Positions 18,040-26,215 of a stretch of 49,425 nt of DNA are shown here, piece after piece. Position 1 is the first letter of the stretch; each line of letters opens with the position of its first letter. Made by a program: the position numbers and the translations under genes. Source of the stretch: Synergistaceae bacterium (lineage in GTDB: Bacteria > Synergistota > Synergistia > Synergistales > Synergistaceae). The stretch is taken from NCBI GenBank assembly GCA_031269875.1, contig JAISYM010000019.1, forward strand, positions 1-49,425, read 5' to 3'. The notes below the pieces were generated by a model that saw only the letters and a list, made by a program, of their open reading frames with translations, did not search any database and was not told the DNA's origin.

Positions 18040-18561
18040 ATGGCACAGATAAATGAACAGCTTATAGCCGACGTTGTGCGTCAAGTTCTAAAAGGAGTAA
18101 ACGGCGGGACTCAGCCGGCCGCCGCGTCGGGCAGCGGGATATCGGCCGCCGACTATCCCCTCGGCATGAAGCGCAAGGATTTGCTTAAGAGCCCTCGCGG
18201 AATTCCGTTTGAGGAGTTGACGCTCGAGAACATCGAGAGCGGGAAAGTCACGTTCGACGATTTCCGCATAAGCCCTGAAGTGCTTAAAATGCAGGGCGAA
18301 ATAGCGACGTCGGCGGGCCGCTCCCAAATAGCGCTAAACTTGGGGAGAGCGGGCGAACTGACGAAAGTTCCGGACGCCAGGATACTTGAAATTTACAATA
18401 GCCTCAGGCCGCATCGCTCGACGAAGGACGAACTCCTCTCGATCGCTGAAGAGCTTGAGAAAAAATTCGGCGCGTCCGTCTGCGCGAACTTCGTTCGCGA
18501 ATCCGCGGATGTCTACCAGCGCCGCAAGCTCCTGAAGGGCGATCTGCCCTCCGCAGAATAA
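18040..18561 (+). CDS. pduE: Glycerol/propanediol dehydratase, small subunit
   Basis: Gamma subunit, 173 residues. The N-terminus (INEQLIADVVRQVLKGV) is again an amphipathic helix with a GGTQPAAASGSG linker, so this subunit may also carry an encapsulation signal. The core DYPLGMKRKDLLKSPRGIPF and the conserved SLRPHRST segment are typical of PduE. A 127-nt gap with a strong hairpin follows before pduG. Confidence 0.94.
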   Translation: MAQINEQLIADVVRQVLKGVNGGTQPAAASGSGISAADYPLGMKRKDLLKSPRGIPFEELTLENIESGKVTFDDFRISPEVLKMQGEIATSAGRSQIALNLGRAGELTKVPDARILEIYNSLRPHRSTKDELLSIAEELEKKFGASVCANFVRESADVYQRRKLLKGDLPSAE

Positions 18562-18571
18562 TAGCCTTTTC

Positions 18572-18606
18572 GGGCCTCGGAACTCCTCCAGCGGGTTCCG
18601 GGGCCC
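18572..18606 (+). terminator. Hairpin between pduE and pduG
   Basis: GGGCCTCGGAAC (18572-18583) pairs with GTTCCGGGGCCC (18595-18606), 12 bp with one G-T wobble and an 11-nt loop. No T-run follows. More likely a partial terminator or a 3'-end stabiliser that sets the dehydratase:reactivase ratio than a full stop. Confidence 0.55.
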
Positions 18607-18688
18607 AATCGACCGGCAGTTCCAAAAAGTTCAGAAGGCTGATGTGCGCCAATGTGTAATTCCTTGGATATTCGAAAGGATGAATTTG

Positions 18689-20524
18689 ATGGCGATTGTG
18701 GCAGGCATCGACATTGGTAACGCGACTACCGAAACTGCCTTGGCCCGCGTAGATGGGCGGAACGTCACGTTTATTGCCACGGGCATAAGCGATACGACCG
18801 GCATAAAGGGCACGCTTCAAAATATCGCGGGGCTTCGCGCCTCTTTGGGCATGGCGCTCGAGCGGGCCGGCTTTAAACGTGACGAGTATGGCGCCGTCGA
18901 CGTGATCCGTCTCAACAAAGCCGCTCCCGTTATCGGCGACGTCGCTATGGAGACGGTCACGGAGACCATCGTTACCGAGTCGACAATGATAGGACATAAC
19001 CCGTCCACGCCGGGCGGCGTAGGCGTAGGGCTGGGAACGACGATCTCCTTCGAGGGGATTGACGCCGTTCGCACCGATGAGACAGTGATACCGGTAATAG
19101 GGGCTAAACACGACTACGATTTCGTGGCGGCCAAGATCAGAGAGGCGATTGCACGGGGGGTCAAAGTCGCGGCCGCCATCTGCCAATCGGACGATGGCGT
19201 GCTGATAGTGAACCGTCTCCCCTGCGTCATCCCGATTGTGGATGAGGTCTCGGCGATAGAGCGCGTTCCGCTCGGTATGCGCTGCTGCGTCGAGGTAGCG
19301 CCTCCGGGCCGCGTCGTGGAGCTGTTGGCGAATCCTTATGATATAGCCACGCTCTTCGATCTGTCGCCGGAGGAGACAAAACAGATCGTCCCCGTGGCCC
19401 GCGCGCTCGTCGGCAACCGCTCCGCCGTGGTGATAAGAACGCCGCTCGGCGAGGTCAAGGAACGCCGCATCCCGGCGGGAGAGCTTTATATCATCGGGCC
19501 GCAGGGCAAGCGCACTGTCAATGTTGAGGACGGTGCGGACGCGATACAGAACACAATCCTGGCATGCTGCCCGGTGGAAAATATATTTGGACAGCCCGGC
19601 ACGAACGTCGGCGGGATGATGGAGAGGGTGCGCCGCACGATGTCGGATCTGACAGAGATACCGATCGCGGACGTTTACATCAAAGATCTCCTTGCCGTAG
19701 ACACGCTCGTCCCACAGAAGGTAGTGGGCGGGGTCGCGGGCGAGTTCTCCCTCGAATCCGGCGTGGCGCTCGCTGTCATGGTCAAAACGGAAGAACTCCC
19801 CATGCAGAAACTCGCGGCGGCCGTCGCGCGGGATCTTGGGGTCAAGGTCGAAGTGGGCGGCGTCGAGGCGGATATGGCCATCAGAGGCGCGCTCACCACA
19901 CCCGGCACAAAGCCGCCGATCGCGATTTTAGACCTTGGGGCCGGCAGCTCCGACGCGTCATTTATGAGGACGGACGGAACGGTCACGCTGACGCACTTGG
20001 CAGGCGCTGGCAACATGGTTAATACGATCATAGCGTCCGAACTCGGTTTCGAGAGCATGGAACTCGCGGAAGCCATAAAACGCAACCCGCTCTGCAGGGT
20101 GGAGAGCGCCTTTCACATCAGGCAGGAGGACGGGACGGTGCGCTTCTTCGGCGAGCCGATCGATCCGTCCGCCTATGGAAGGGTCTCGCTTCTCCATGAC
20201 AATGACTTCATGCAGCCGCTCATGCTCGGCAACATCAACGTCGAGCGTGTGAGGTCGGCAAGGCGCAAGGCGAAGCAGGAAGTATTCGTCAAAAACGCCA
20301 TAAGGGCGCTCGAACAAGTAGCGCCAAATAACAATATAAGGCTGGTCGATTATGTAGTCTTGGTCGGTGGCTCGGCCAAGGACTTCGAGATAGCTAACAT
20401 GATAACGGACGCTTTGGCGCGTTACGGCATTGTAGCCGGACGCGGGAACATACGTTCGACCGAAGGTCCGAGAAACGCCGTCGCGACAGGGCTCGTTCTC
20501 TCGTCTGTCGCGGATGGGCAATGA
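18689..20524 (+). CDS. pduG: Diol/glycerol dehydratase reactivase, large subunit
   Basis: ATP-dependent chaperone-like factor that exchanges damaged cobalamin on the inactivated dehydratase. The 611-residue protein has the actin-like phosphate loops AGIDIGNATTE (5-15) and LDLGAGSSD (414-422). Start ATG 18689 follows AAAGGA at 18675-18680; ATG 18680 is also in frame. Stop overlaps pduH as ATGA, consistent with formation of the two-subunit complex. Confidence 0.94.
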   Translation: MAIVAGIDIGNATTETALARVDGRNVTFIATGISDTTGIKGTLQNIAGLRASLGMALERAGFKRDEYGAVDVIRLNKAAPVIGDVAMETVTETIVTESTMIGHNPSTPGGVGVGLGTTISFEGIDAVRTDETVIPVIGAKHDYDFVAAKIREAIARGVKVAAAICQSDDGVLIVNRLPCVIPIVDEVSAIERVPLGMRCCVEVAPPGRVVELLANPYDIATLFDLSPEETKQIVPVARALVGNRSAVVIRTPLGEVKERRIPAGELYIIGPQGKRTVNVEDGADAIQNTILACCPVENIFGQPGTNVGGMMERVRRTMSDLTEIPIADVYIKDLLAVDTLVPQKVVGGVAGEFSLESGVALAVMVKTEELPMQKLAAAVARDLGVKVEVGGVEADMAIRGALTTPGTKPPIAILDLGAGSSDASFMRTDGTVTLTHLAGAGNMVNTIIASELGFESMELAEAIKRNPLCRVESAFHIRQEDGTVRFFGEPIDPSAYGRVSLLHDNDFMQPLMLGNINVERVRSARRKAKQEVFVKNAIRALEQVAPNNNIRLVDYVVLVGGSAKDFEIANMITDALARYGIVAGRGNIRSTEGPRNAVATGLVLSSVADGQ

Positions 20525-21051
20525 ATTCCCGGACTGCCTGGTTCGGGCGAGTCGATTCCGATAGCGCTCTGCCCGAAAAAATGCCCGCGATATGGCTCGT
20601 AACGGACCCGTCCTACCCGGAGGCCGAGGCCCGGAGAGTCGCCGACGGTTGTGAGGAGGAGGGTACGCCGCTCGCGTGGAGTGTCCGGAGCGGAGACACG
20701 AAGGAACTCGCTCGTTTCGCATGCCTCTCCTCACAACTTGAAGTGGGCATTGGCATCGGACGGGATGGCAGCGCCGCCATTGCGCTGGTAGCCGTAAACA
20801 ATGAGCCGTACATCGAAATGGACGCCGCTGACGTCCGCCAGCTTCGCTGGTTGGGGCAGGCGGCGGCGCGAATTTCAAAGAGCCAGCCGATACCGGCGGA
20901 AGTCCCCGAGGCGGCGGACGAATCCGGCGCTGTGGCGCTTGAACCAACCGCCGCGCTGAACCCGGCTCAGGAGGATAATACGGCGGAGTTGGCGCGAATT
21001 GTGGCGGAGGCGCTGCTTAACGGAATGCGGAAGGGTGGGGGGTCGGTATGA
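20521..21051 (+). CDS. pduH: Diol/glycerol dehydratase reactivase, small subunit, with C-terminal helix extension
   Basis: The first ~115 residues match the PduH/DdrB fold, which resembles the dehydratase beta subunit and takes its place during cofactor exchange (PAIWLVTD; EEEGTPLAW; LEVGIGIG). The 176-residue length exceeds the family's usual ~115-125. The extra part is an Ala/Pro/Glu-rich linker followed by a short amphipathic helix (NTAELARIVAEALLNGMRKG) that looks like an encapsulation peptide at the C-terminus. Overlaps pduG and the next gene by 4 nt each. Confidence 0.87.
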   Translation: MNSRTAWFGRVDSDSALPEKMPAIWLVTDPSYPEAEARRVADGCEEEGTPLAWSVRSGDTKELARFACLSSQLEVGIGIGRDGSAAIALVAVNNEPYIEMDAADVRQLRWLGQAAARISKSQPIPAEVPEAADESGAVALEPTAALNPAQEDNTAELARIVAEALLNGMRKGGGSV

Positions 21052-21671
21052 GCAGAGGCAAGGCTATGGGCTTTATAGAATCCCTGGGGCTCGCTTCGGC
21101 AGTAACAGCGGCAGACGCGGCCTTGAAGGCCGCAAACGTGGAGCTTATCGGGAGGGAAAACTCCAGAGGCTCGGGATTGATAACGATAAAAATAGTAGGC
21201 GACGTCGGGGCAGTCAAAGCGGCTATAGACGTGGCTAAGGCCGTGTCCTCACAAGTAGCGCGCGTCTGGTCTACGGACGTAATACCCAGGCCAGGGGAGG
21301 GGTTGGGCCCGATAATGGTCTGGAATGCGGACACGCAGGGCGCTTCGGAGTGGCTCAGCCAAGAGCCCGGCCCAAACGAATCACCAGCGCCGGCGAACCT
21401 GCCGGTGATTAAGGATGAGGCCCCGCTCGCGAAACGTCCGGCGCACGATATCGTGCCGGTCGATACGGATATTCCAAAACCGGTCATTATTCCGCCAGAG
21501 GAGAAGGCGGACGAAATACCGGAAAACGACGCCGGCCTAAGCCCGGACGATAATGCTGACGCGAACCCTGAAAACGATGACTCGAAACCTGAAGGTAACT
21601 CGGAGGCGAAGCCGGACGGCACTCCTCGGCCGAGGAAGAATCCGCGGCGCAGGGGCAGAAAGCCAAAATAG
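21048..21671 (+). CDS. BMC-domain shell protein with long disordered tail and basic C-terminus
   Basis: Residues 5-92 are one BMC domain ([44 protein letters not shown]). Residues 105-190 are rich in Pro, Glu, Asp, Asn and Ala and look disordered. The last 15 residues hold nine Arg/Lys (RPRKNPRRRGRKPK). Salmonella PduK and EutK also have C-terminal extensions, but PduK's carries a Cys cluster and EutK's a helix-turn-helix; neither is seen here. The basic end could bind nucleic acid, cargo or membrane. Overlaps pduH by 4 nt. Confidence 0.85.
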   Translation: MSRGKAMGFIESLGLASAVTAADAALKAANVELIGRENSRGSGLITIKIVGDVGAVKAAIDVAKAVSSQVARVWSTDVIPRPGEGLGPIMVWNADTQGASEWLSQEPGPNESPAPANLPVIKDEAPLAKRPAHDIVPVDTDIPKPVIIPPEEKADEIPENDAGLSPDDNADANPENDDSKPEGNSEAKPDGTPRPRKNPRRRGRKPK

Positions 21672-21734
21672 AGAGAATAGAGAGTCCGGCGCGCTGTCAC
21701 CGGGGTTTTCGTCAAATCGGGAGGTGCTTCAAAT

Positions 21735-22082
21735 ATGCTTGACGCTCTTGGCATGATAGAGACAAAGGGACTCGTGGGCGCGGTCGAGGCCGCGGATGCG
21801 ATGGTAAAGGCGGCGAACGTGCGCCTTGTGGGTCATAAAATATCCGGAGGCGCGCTCGTGACGGTCATGGTGCAGGGGGATGTCGGAGCGGTGAAAGCCG
21901 CGGTCGACGCCGGCGCCGCCGCCGCGAACGTGATAGGATCGGTCATATCCACGCACGTGATTCCTCGTCCCGACGACGGGCTCGACGCGATCCTTTCGTC
22001 CGTCGGCATCGAAAAAGACGGAGCGCATGCGGGCGAAGGTATATGCCTGCCGGACGAACAAAACAATACTTGCGAACCGTAA
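21735..22082 (+). CDS. pduJ: BMC hexameric shell protein PduA/PduJ type with short tail
   Basis: A 115-residue paralogue of the protein at 14536, sharing [18 protein letters not shown] and [15 protein letters not shown]. The pore-side loop differs (KISGGALV instead of KIGSGYV), and about 25 residues follow the usual end ([19 protein letters not shown]). GGAGG precedes the ATG at 21735. It probably forms a second facet tile with different pore properties. Confidence 0.92.
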   Translation: MLDALGMIETKGLVGAVEAADAMVKAANVRLVGHKISGGALVTVMVQGDVGAVKAAVDAGAAAANVIGSVISTHVIPRPDDGLDAILSSVGIEKDGAHAGEGICLPDEQNNTCEP

Positions 22083-22108
22083 ATAATGGAGGGGACATTT
22101 AAGGGCTT

Positions 22109-23047
22109 ATGGAGGACCTTCTGAAGATAGAGACAGACCAGGCAGCGGAGGAGATATTGGGCGAAGATGCGCCGTCCGGCTTGCCTTATGACATTGGCAG
22201 GGTGAGAGGGTTGCTTGAACCTCTCGAAGAATCCCTGAAGAACACAGCGCCTCTTTCGGAGTGGAAGAAGCTGTATCTTGGCTTCGACTTGGGAACGACG
22301 AACACGGTTTTAGTCGCGCTGAACGAGCTTGGAGAGCCGGTAGGCGCTGAGATGGAGTCATCAGGATCGTCTGTAAGGGACGGAGTCGTGGTCGACTATC
22401 TGGCTGCGATAAACGCGATGCGCAAGTGCCTCGACCGCCTCACTCGCAGGGTGGGGCGAGAGCTCACCGGCATTGGCGCCGCCGCCTATCCCCCGGGAAT
22501 TTCGGAGCGCACGGCGCGCGTCTGCGCGAACGTCGTGGAATCTCTGGGTTTCAGCTGCGAGGGACTGTACGAGGAACCAACCGCCGCGTCCGACGCGCTT
22601 TCCATGCTTGACGGAGCTATCGTCGACATAGGCGGAGGTACGACCGGCATCTCGATTCTCGAACGCGGCAATGTGGTTTATTCGGCGGACGAACCGACTG
22701 GAGGCACCCACATGACGCTTGTTTTAGCGGGCGCTCAGGACATTGACTTCGACAAAGCCGAGCAGATGAAGCGCGATATCGAGCGCCATCCGCATCTTGT
22801 GCCGATGTTGCGCCCGACGCTCGAAAAGATGGCGACTATCGTAAAGCATCACCTCAAGGAGAGCGGATACTACGGAAAGGTTCCGGTGCTGACAGTAGGC
22901 GGCGGCGCCGCGCTTCCCGGCGCGGAGGAAATTCTGTCCGACACGGTGGGGCTCCCGGTGTATATATGCCCGCATCCTCTCATGGTGACTCCGGCGGGGA
23001 TAGCGGCACGTCTCTGGAGGGAGAAGGCGCCGCCCGTATGCGGCTAG
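22109..23047 (+). CDS. EutJ-like actin-fold ATPase with N-terminal extension
   Basis: Residues from about 55 form an Hsp70/actin-type ATPase: phosphate loop FDLGTTNTV (59-67), VDIGGGTTG and LTVGGGAALPG. Best match by pattern is EutJ, a putative chaperone of ethanolamine compartments whose role is not settled. The first 50 residues (with LLKIETDQAAEEILGED) are extra and could be a targeting helix plus linker. EutJ-like proteins are not part of the Salmonella pdu operon, so its presence beside a diol dehydratase is of interest. Confidence 0.83.
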   Translation: MEDLLKIETDQAAEEILGEDAPSGLPYDIGRVRGLLEPLEESLKNTAPLSEWKKLYLGFDLGTTNTVLVALNELGEPVGAEMESSGSSVRDGVVVDYLAAINAMRKCLDRLTRRVGRELTGIGAAAYPPGISERTARVCANVVESLGFSCEGLYEEPTAASDALSMLDGAIVDIGGGTTGISILERGNVVYSADEPTGGTHMTLVLAGAQDIDFDKAEQMKRDIERHPHLVPMLRPTLEKMATIVKHHLKESGYYGKVPVLTVGGGAALPGAEEILSDTVGLPVYICPHPLMVTPAGIAARLWREKAPPVCG

Positions 23048-23074
23048 GTATGACTTTTATTGGGGGGGCTCTTA

Positions 23075-23392
23075 ATGGCTCTCGGTTATAAATTAATTTT
23101 AGCGCCGTCTGAATCCGTAAAGAAGATGCTGATGCGCCGTATGGCTTTCGGGAAGGCGGCGTCTCTTGGGGACGAACTGAAGGCCGTGAGCTGGGGCGCT
23201 GTTCTGATGGTTCAGGGCACGATACCAGAGATATTTTACGCCGCGGACATAGGCGCGAAGATAAGCCCCGTATACGTGGCGGAGGTCATGGGGAACTGTC
23301 CGCAGAACATTGTGTCGATGGCGTTCGTGGGCAACATCGCGGACGTGAGGCAAGTTTTGGACGCCCTTAAAAATGAAGGAGTGATCCTATGA
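23075..23392 (+). CDS. Divergent BMC-fold protein, apparently circularly permuted
   Basis: A 105-residue protein that I do not recognise as a named Pdu or Eut component. From residue ~44 it reads like a BMC domain: GAVLMVQGTIPEIFYAADIGAK corresponds to the first helix-strand unit and VSMAFVGNIADVRQVLDAL to the GDVxAVxxA unit. The segment usually at the C-terminus (HVIPRPHxxxxxxL) seems to sit at the N-terminus instead as YKLILAPSESVKKML, the order seen in PduU/EutS. Starts ATG 23075 with a poor G-rich ribosome site, and overlaps pduN as ATGA. Assignment rests on pattern matching only. Confidence 0.6.
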   Translation: MALGYKLILAPSESVKKMLMRRMAFGKAASLGDELKAVSWGAVLMVQGTIPEIFYAADIGAKISPVYVAEVMGNCPQNIVSMAFVGNIADVRQVLDALKNEGVIL

Positions 23393-23697
23393 ATCTTGGA
23401 AGGGTTGTTGGGTCGATCGTCGCGACGCGCAAGGACGAAAGGCTGCGAGGACATAAATTGCTGCTGGTTCAAAAACTCAAGCCCGGAGAGGGCGCGCAGT
23501 TGGTTCCGTCGAGGGGGAGCAGCGAATTTCTGGTATCTGTCGACTTGGTCGGCGCGGGAACGGGAGAGCTTATCCTGTACACGTCTGGCAGCTCCGCGAG
23601 GAACGCGGCCTCCGAGTCCTACGACAATCCCATAGACGCGGCGATTGTCGGTATCGTCGACACGACCGATATAGACGAACGGGTCCTGATCCTGTAA
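23389..23697 (+). CDS. pduN: BMC vertex pentamer protein (EutN/CcmL family)
   Basis: A 102-residue pentamer-forming protein that caps the vertices of the compartment. Family marks are NLGRVVGSIVATRKDERLRGHKL at the start and NPIDAAIVGIVD near the end. It is the only vertex protein in the window. Its ATG overlaps the stop of the preceding BMC-like gene. Confidence 0.94.
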   Translation: MNLGRVVGSIVATRKDERLRGHKLLLVQKLKPGEGAQLVPSRGSSEFLVSVDLVGAGTGELILYTSGSSARNAASESYDNPIDAAIVGIVDTTDIDERVLIL

Positions 23698-23713
23698 AAA
23701 AGAGGCCGCTTGC

Positions 23714-25084
23714 GTGGAGCGTAACATCGACGAGCATTTAGTGTGGGAGATAACCCGCAGGGTAGCCGACATCCTGGAAAATGGCGGTTCCCTTTATGGG
23801 CGCGTCGACACGGCCGTTACGGCGTCGTTGAGGGCTCAGATGGCATGGCAGTGGGATTTCTCGCTGGCTGACCGCATCGGAATCATAAACGGGGCAAGGG
23901 CGGCGCTCACAGGCGGGGAAACGGTGAGCGAACTTGCGGCTCTGTCGCTCGGCGAGACGGGCATGGGGCGCAAGGAGGACAAGGAGAGGAAAATTCGTCT
24001 GGCGCTGGAGAGAACGCCGGGGCCGGAGTTCTTCCGCGCAAACGCCATAACGGGCGATCATGGGCTGGCGCTTGAGGAATCCTCTCCGTTCGGGGTGATT
24101 GCGTCGTTTGTGCCGTCCGTAGACCCGGCGGCTGTGGTTTTGAGCAACGCCATCAACATGATCTCCGGCGGAAACAGCGTTGTATTCTCCCCGCACCCGG
24201 CGGCGGTAAGGACGACCGTGAGTGCGGCGGCGGCGCTCGATAGCGCGCTCGTAAAACTCGGCGCGCCGAAAGGGCTGGTATCGGCCATATCCGCGCCAAG
24301 CGGGCCCTCCATCGAGAGGCTGATGAATCACAGGTCCGTATCACTGCTCTGCGTTACCGGCGGCAAAGACGCTGTTTCCTCCGCGCTCCGCTCCGGGAAA
24401 CCGACAGTAGCGGCCGGACCGGGAAACCCTCCGATCGTAGCGGACGAGACCGCGGATCTCCGCAAGGCGGCGCGCGGCATCGCCCAGGGGTGTTCTTTCG
24501 ACAACAACGCGTCCTGCCTCGGAGAAAAGGCCCTCTTCGTGGTTCACGGCGCGGCTCATGAACTGATCGGATATCTGCTTGACCTTGGCGCCGTTTCGCT
24601 GACTGATCCGCAAGACGTGAGGCGTCTTACGAAGGCGCTCATGGAAGGGCGCTTGACCGGCAAAAGCCCCGCGCATATCCTTCGAGCGATAGGGGTATCG
24701 GCACCGGAGGAGACTAAGATGATTCTTGTTGAAACGGGAGAGACTCATCCCCTCGTGCAGGAGGAAATAATGGCGCCGGTACTGCCGATGGTAAGGGTCG
24801 CCGACTTCGAGGACGGGCTCGCGTCCGCCGTAAGGACAGAGGGTGGCCTGCACCACTCGGCGGCGATATACAGCACCAACATAAACAATATGAGCGTAAT
24901 GGCCAGGGCGATGGAGACGTCTATTTTTACAAAAAACGCCCCAACCTTCTCCGCGATAGGTTATAATGGTGACTGCCCGACAGCTTTCACAATAGCGACT
25001 ATGACGGGGCAGGGACCCGTAACTCCGCTCTCTTTTTGCAGGATCAGAAGGTGCGTGTTGTCGGGGGCCTTTAGAATAGTTTAA
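23714..25084 (+). CDS. PduP-type CoA-acylating aldehyde dehydrogenase, paralogue 1 (variant active site)
   Basis: Expected reaction: aldehyde + CoA + NAD+ to acyl-CoA + NADH. The 456-residue protein keeps the nucleophile C268 in NNASCLGEK. However, the conserved TNP motif, whose Asn stabilises the oxyanion in this family, reads SVDPA here (D137). The N-terminus (IDEHLVWEITRRVADILENGG) is an amphipathic helix consistent with an encapsulation peptide. Start GTG 23714 follows AGAGG. Sequence is clearly diverged from paralogue 2 at 26216, so the two are not a recent duplication. It may be slower, have another substrate, or be structural. Confidence 0.88.
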   Translation: MERNIDEHLVWEITRRVADILENGGSLYGRVDTAVTASLRAQMAWQWDFSLADRIGIINGARAALTGGETVSELAALSLGETGMGRKEDKERKIRLALERTPGPEFFRANAITGDHGLALEESSPFGVIASFVPSVDPAAVVLSNAINMISGGNSVVFSPHPAAVRTTVSAAAALDSALVKLGAPKGLVSAISAPSGPSIERLMNHRSVSLLCVTGGKDAVSSALRSGKPTVAAGPGNPPIVADETADLRKAARGIAQGCSFDNNASCLGEKALFVVHGAAHELIGYLLDLGAVSLTDPQDVRRLTKALMEGRLTGKSPAHILRAIGVSAPEETKMILVETGETHPLVQEEIMAPVLPMVRVADFEDGLASAVRTEGGLHHSAAIYSTNINNMSVMARAMETSIFTKNAPTFSAIGYNGDCPTAFTIATMTGQGPVTPLSFCRIRRCVLSGAFRIV

Positions 25085-25107
25085 ACCCTTGTGGTGTCCG
25101 GCTTCTC

Positions 25108-25154
25108 AAACGGTAAAAATCGTTTAGACAAATTAATCAGCGTTTTATTAAATC
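25108..25154 (+). repeat. Intergenic repeat copy 1 (upstream of pduO)
   Basis: A stretch of about 47 bp closely resembles 48384-48431 upstream of surE. The most conserved core is TTAATCAGCGTTT followed by TTAAATC. Both copies end 17-26 bp before a start codon, outside coding sequence. Confidence 0.55.
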
Positions 25155-25180
25155 CTTTGCTTGGATGGAGGATAATCAGG

Positions 25181-26155
25181 ATGCCAAAAATTTACACGAA
25201 AACTGGCGACGCCGGGAAAACAAGACTCTGGGACGGGACTTTAGTCGATAAAAACGACCTTCACATCGAGACGAACGGCGCGCTCGACGAGGTGAACGCG
25301 GCGCTCGGCCTCGCGAAGAGCTTGGCGCCGGCTTCCGTCAAAGGGGAGATAGACGAGCTTCAGAGCGGCCTCATACAACTGATGGCTTACGTCGCGAGGG
25401 GAAAGAAACCTCAGCCCGCGCCGGATCCGGAAGAACTCGAAAAGCGCATAGATAAAATTCTGGCCGATTACCCGATGAGCGGCAGCTTCGTCAACCCGGG
25501 CGAATCCCAAGCCGGCGCGGCCATTCACCTCGCCCGCTCGACGGTGAGGCGCGCGGAGCGCTTTGCCCTGCAAATCATGGCGGGCGGCGGCGACATAGAG
25601 CCGCAGGCATACAAGTACATAAACAGGCTTTCTGACTTTCTCTTCGCGTTTGCGCATAAAGTGGACGTAGAAAGCAAGGTGGACATGATAACACGCGAGG
25701 TCATAAACAGGGCGTCCAATTTAAACGGCGCGGCGGCCAAAGCCAAGAAACTCAATCTGGATACGGCGCTTGCGCTCCTCGGTGAGGCAAACCGCAAAGC
25801 CGTAAGCATCGGCAAGAAGCTGGTATTCGCCGTGGTGGACGCTTCCGGGGAACTGATCGCCCTTCACCGCATGGAGGGCGCGCTCCTGGTGAGCCTCTCG
25901 CACGCCCAGAGCAAGGCCCGGTCCGCCGTCCGAATCCAGCTCGACACAAAGGACATAACGCCGCTTGCGCAGCCCGGAGCGCCATTTTACGGCGTTCAGA
26001 ACGAGCCCGAGTTCTTCTCCATAATAGCGGGCGGACGGCTGCTTCGCGACGGGGAGGAAATTTTAGGCGCTATCGGCGTGAGCGGAGGCACGGTAGATGA
26101 GGATCTCGCCGTAGCCGACGCGGTGGTCAGCTTATTCGAAAAGTATCAGGTTTAA
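25181..26155 (+). CDS. pduO: ATP:cob(I)alamin adenosyltransferase PduO with C-terminal GlcG/HbpS domain
   Basis: Makes adenosylcobalamin, the cofactor of the dehydratase. Residues 1-185 are a PduO-type adenosyltransferase (KIYTKTGDAGKTRLWDG; ALDEVNAALG; STVRRAERFA; YINRLSDFLFAFA). Residues 190-324 are a GlcG/HbpS (DUF336) domain, as in Salmonella PduO, where it binds heme. The ATG at 25181 with GGAGG at 25167-25171 gives 324 residues; the frame is open further upstream but that part lies in the intergenic repeat. Confidence 0.93.
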   Translation: MPKIYTKTGDAGKTRLWDGTLVDKNDLHIETNGALDEVNAALGLAKSLAPASVKGEIDELQSGLIQLMAYVARGKKPQPAPDPEELEKRIDKILADYPMSGSFVNPGESQAGAAIHLARSTVRRAERFALQIMAGGGDIEPQAYKYINRLSDFLFAFAHKVDVESKVDMITREVINRASNLNGAAAKAKKLNLDTALALLGEANRKAVSIGKKLVFAVVDASGELIALHRMEGALLVSLSHAQSKARSAVRIQLDTKDITPLAQPGAPFYGVQNEPEFFSIIAGGRLLRDGEEILGAIGVSGGTVDEDLAVADAVVSLFEKYQV

Positions 26156-26215
26156 TAATCTAAATTGTTTATCAAAGATTTAAATAAGACCATACACAAA
26201 GGAGAAGTGAACTAG

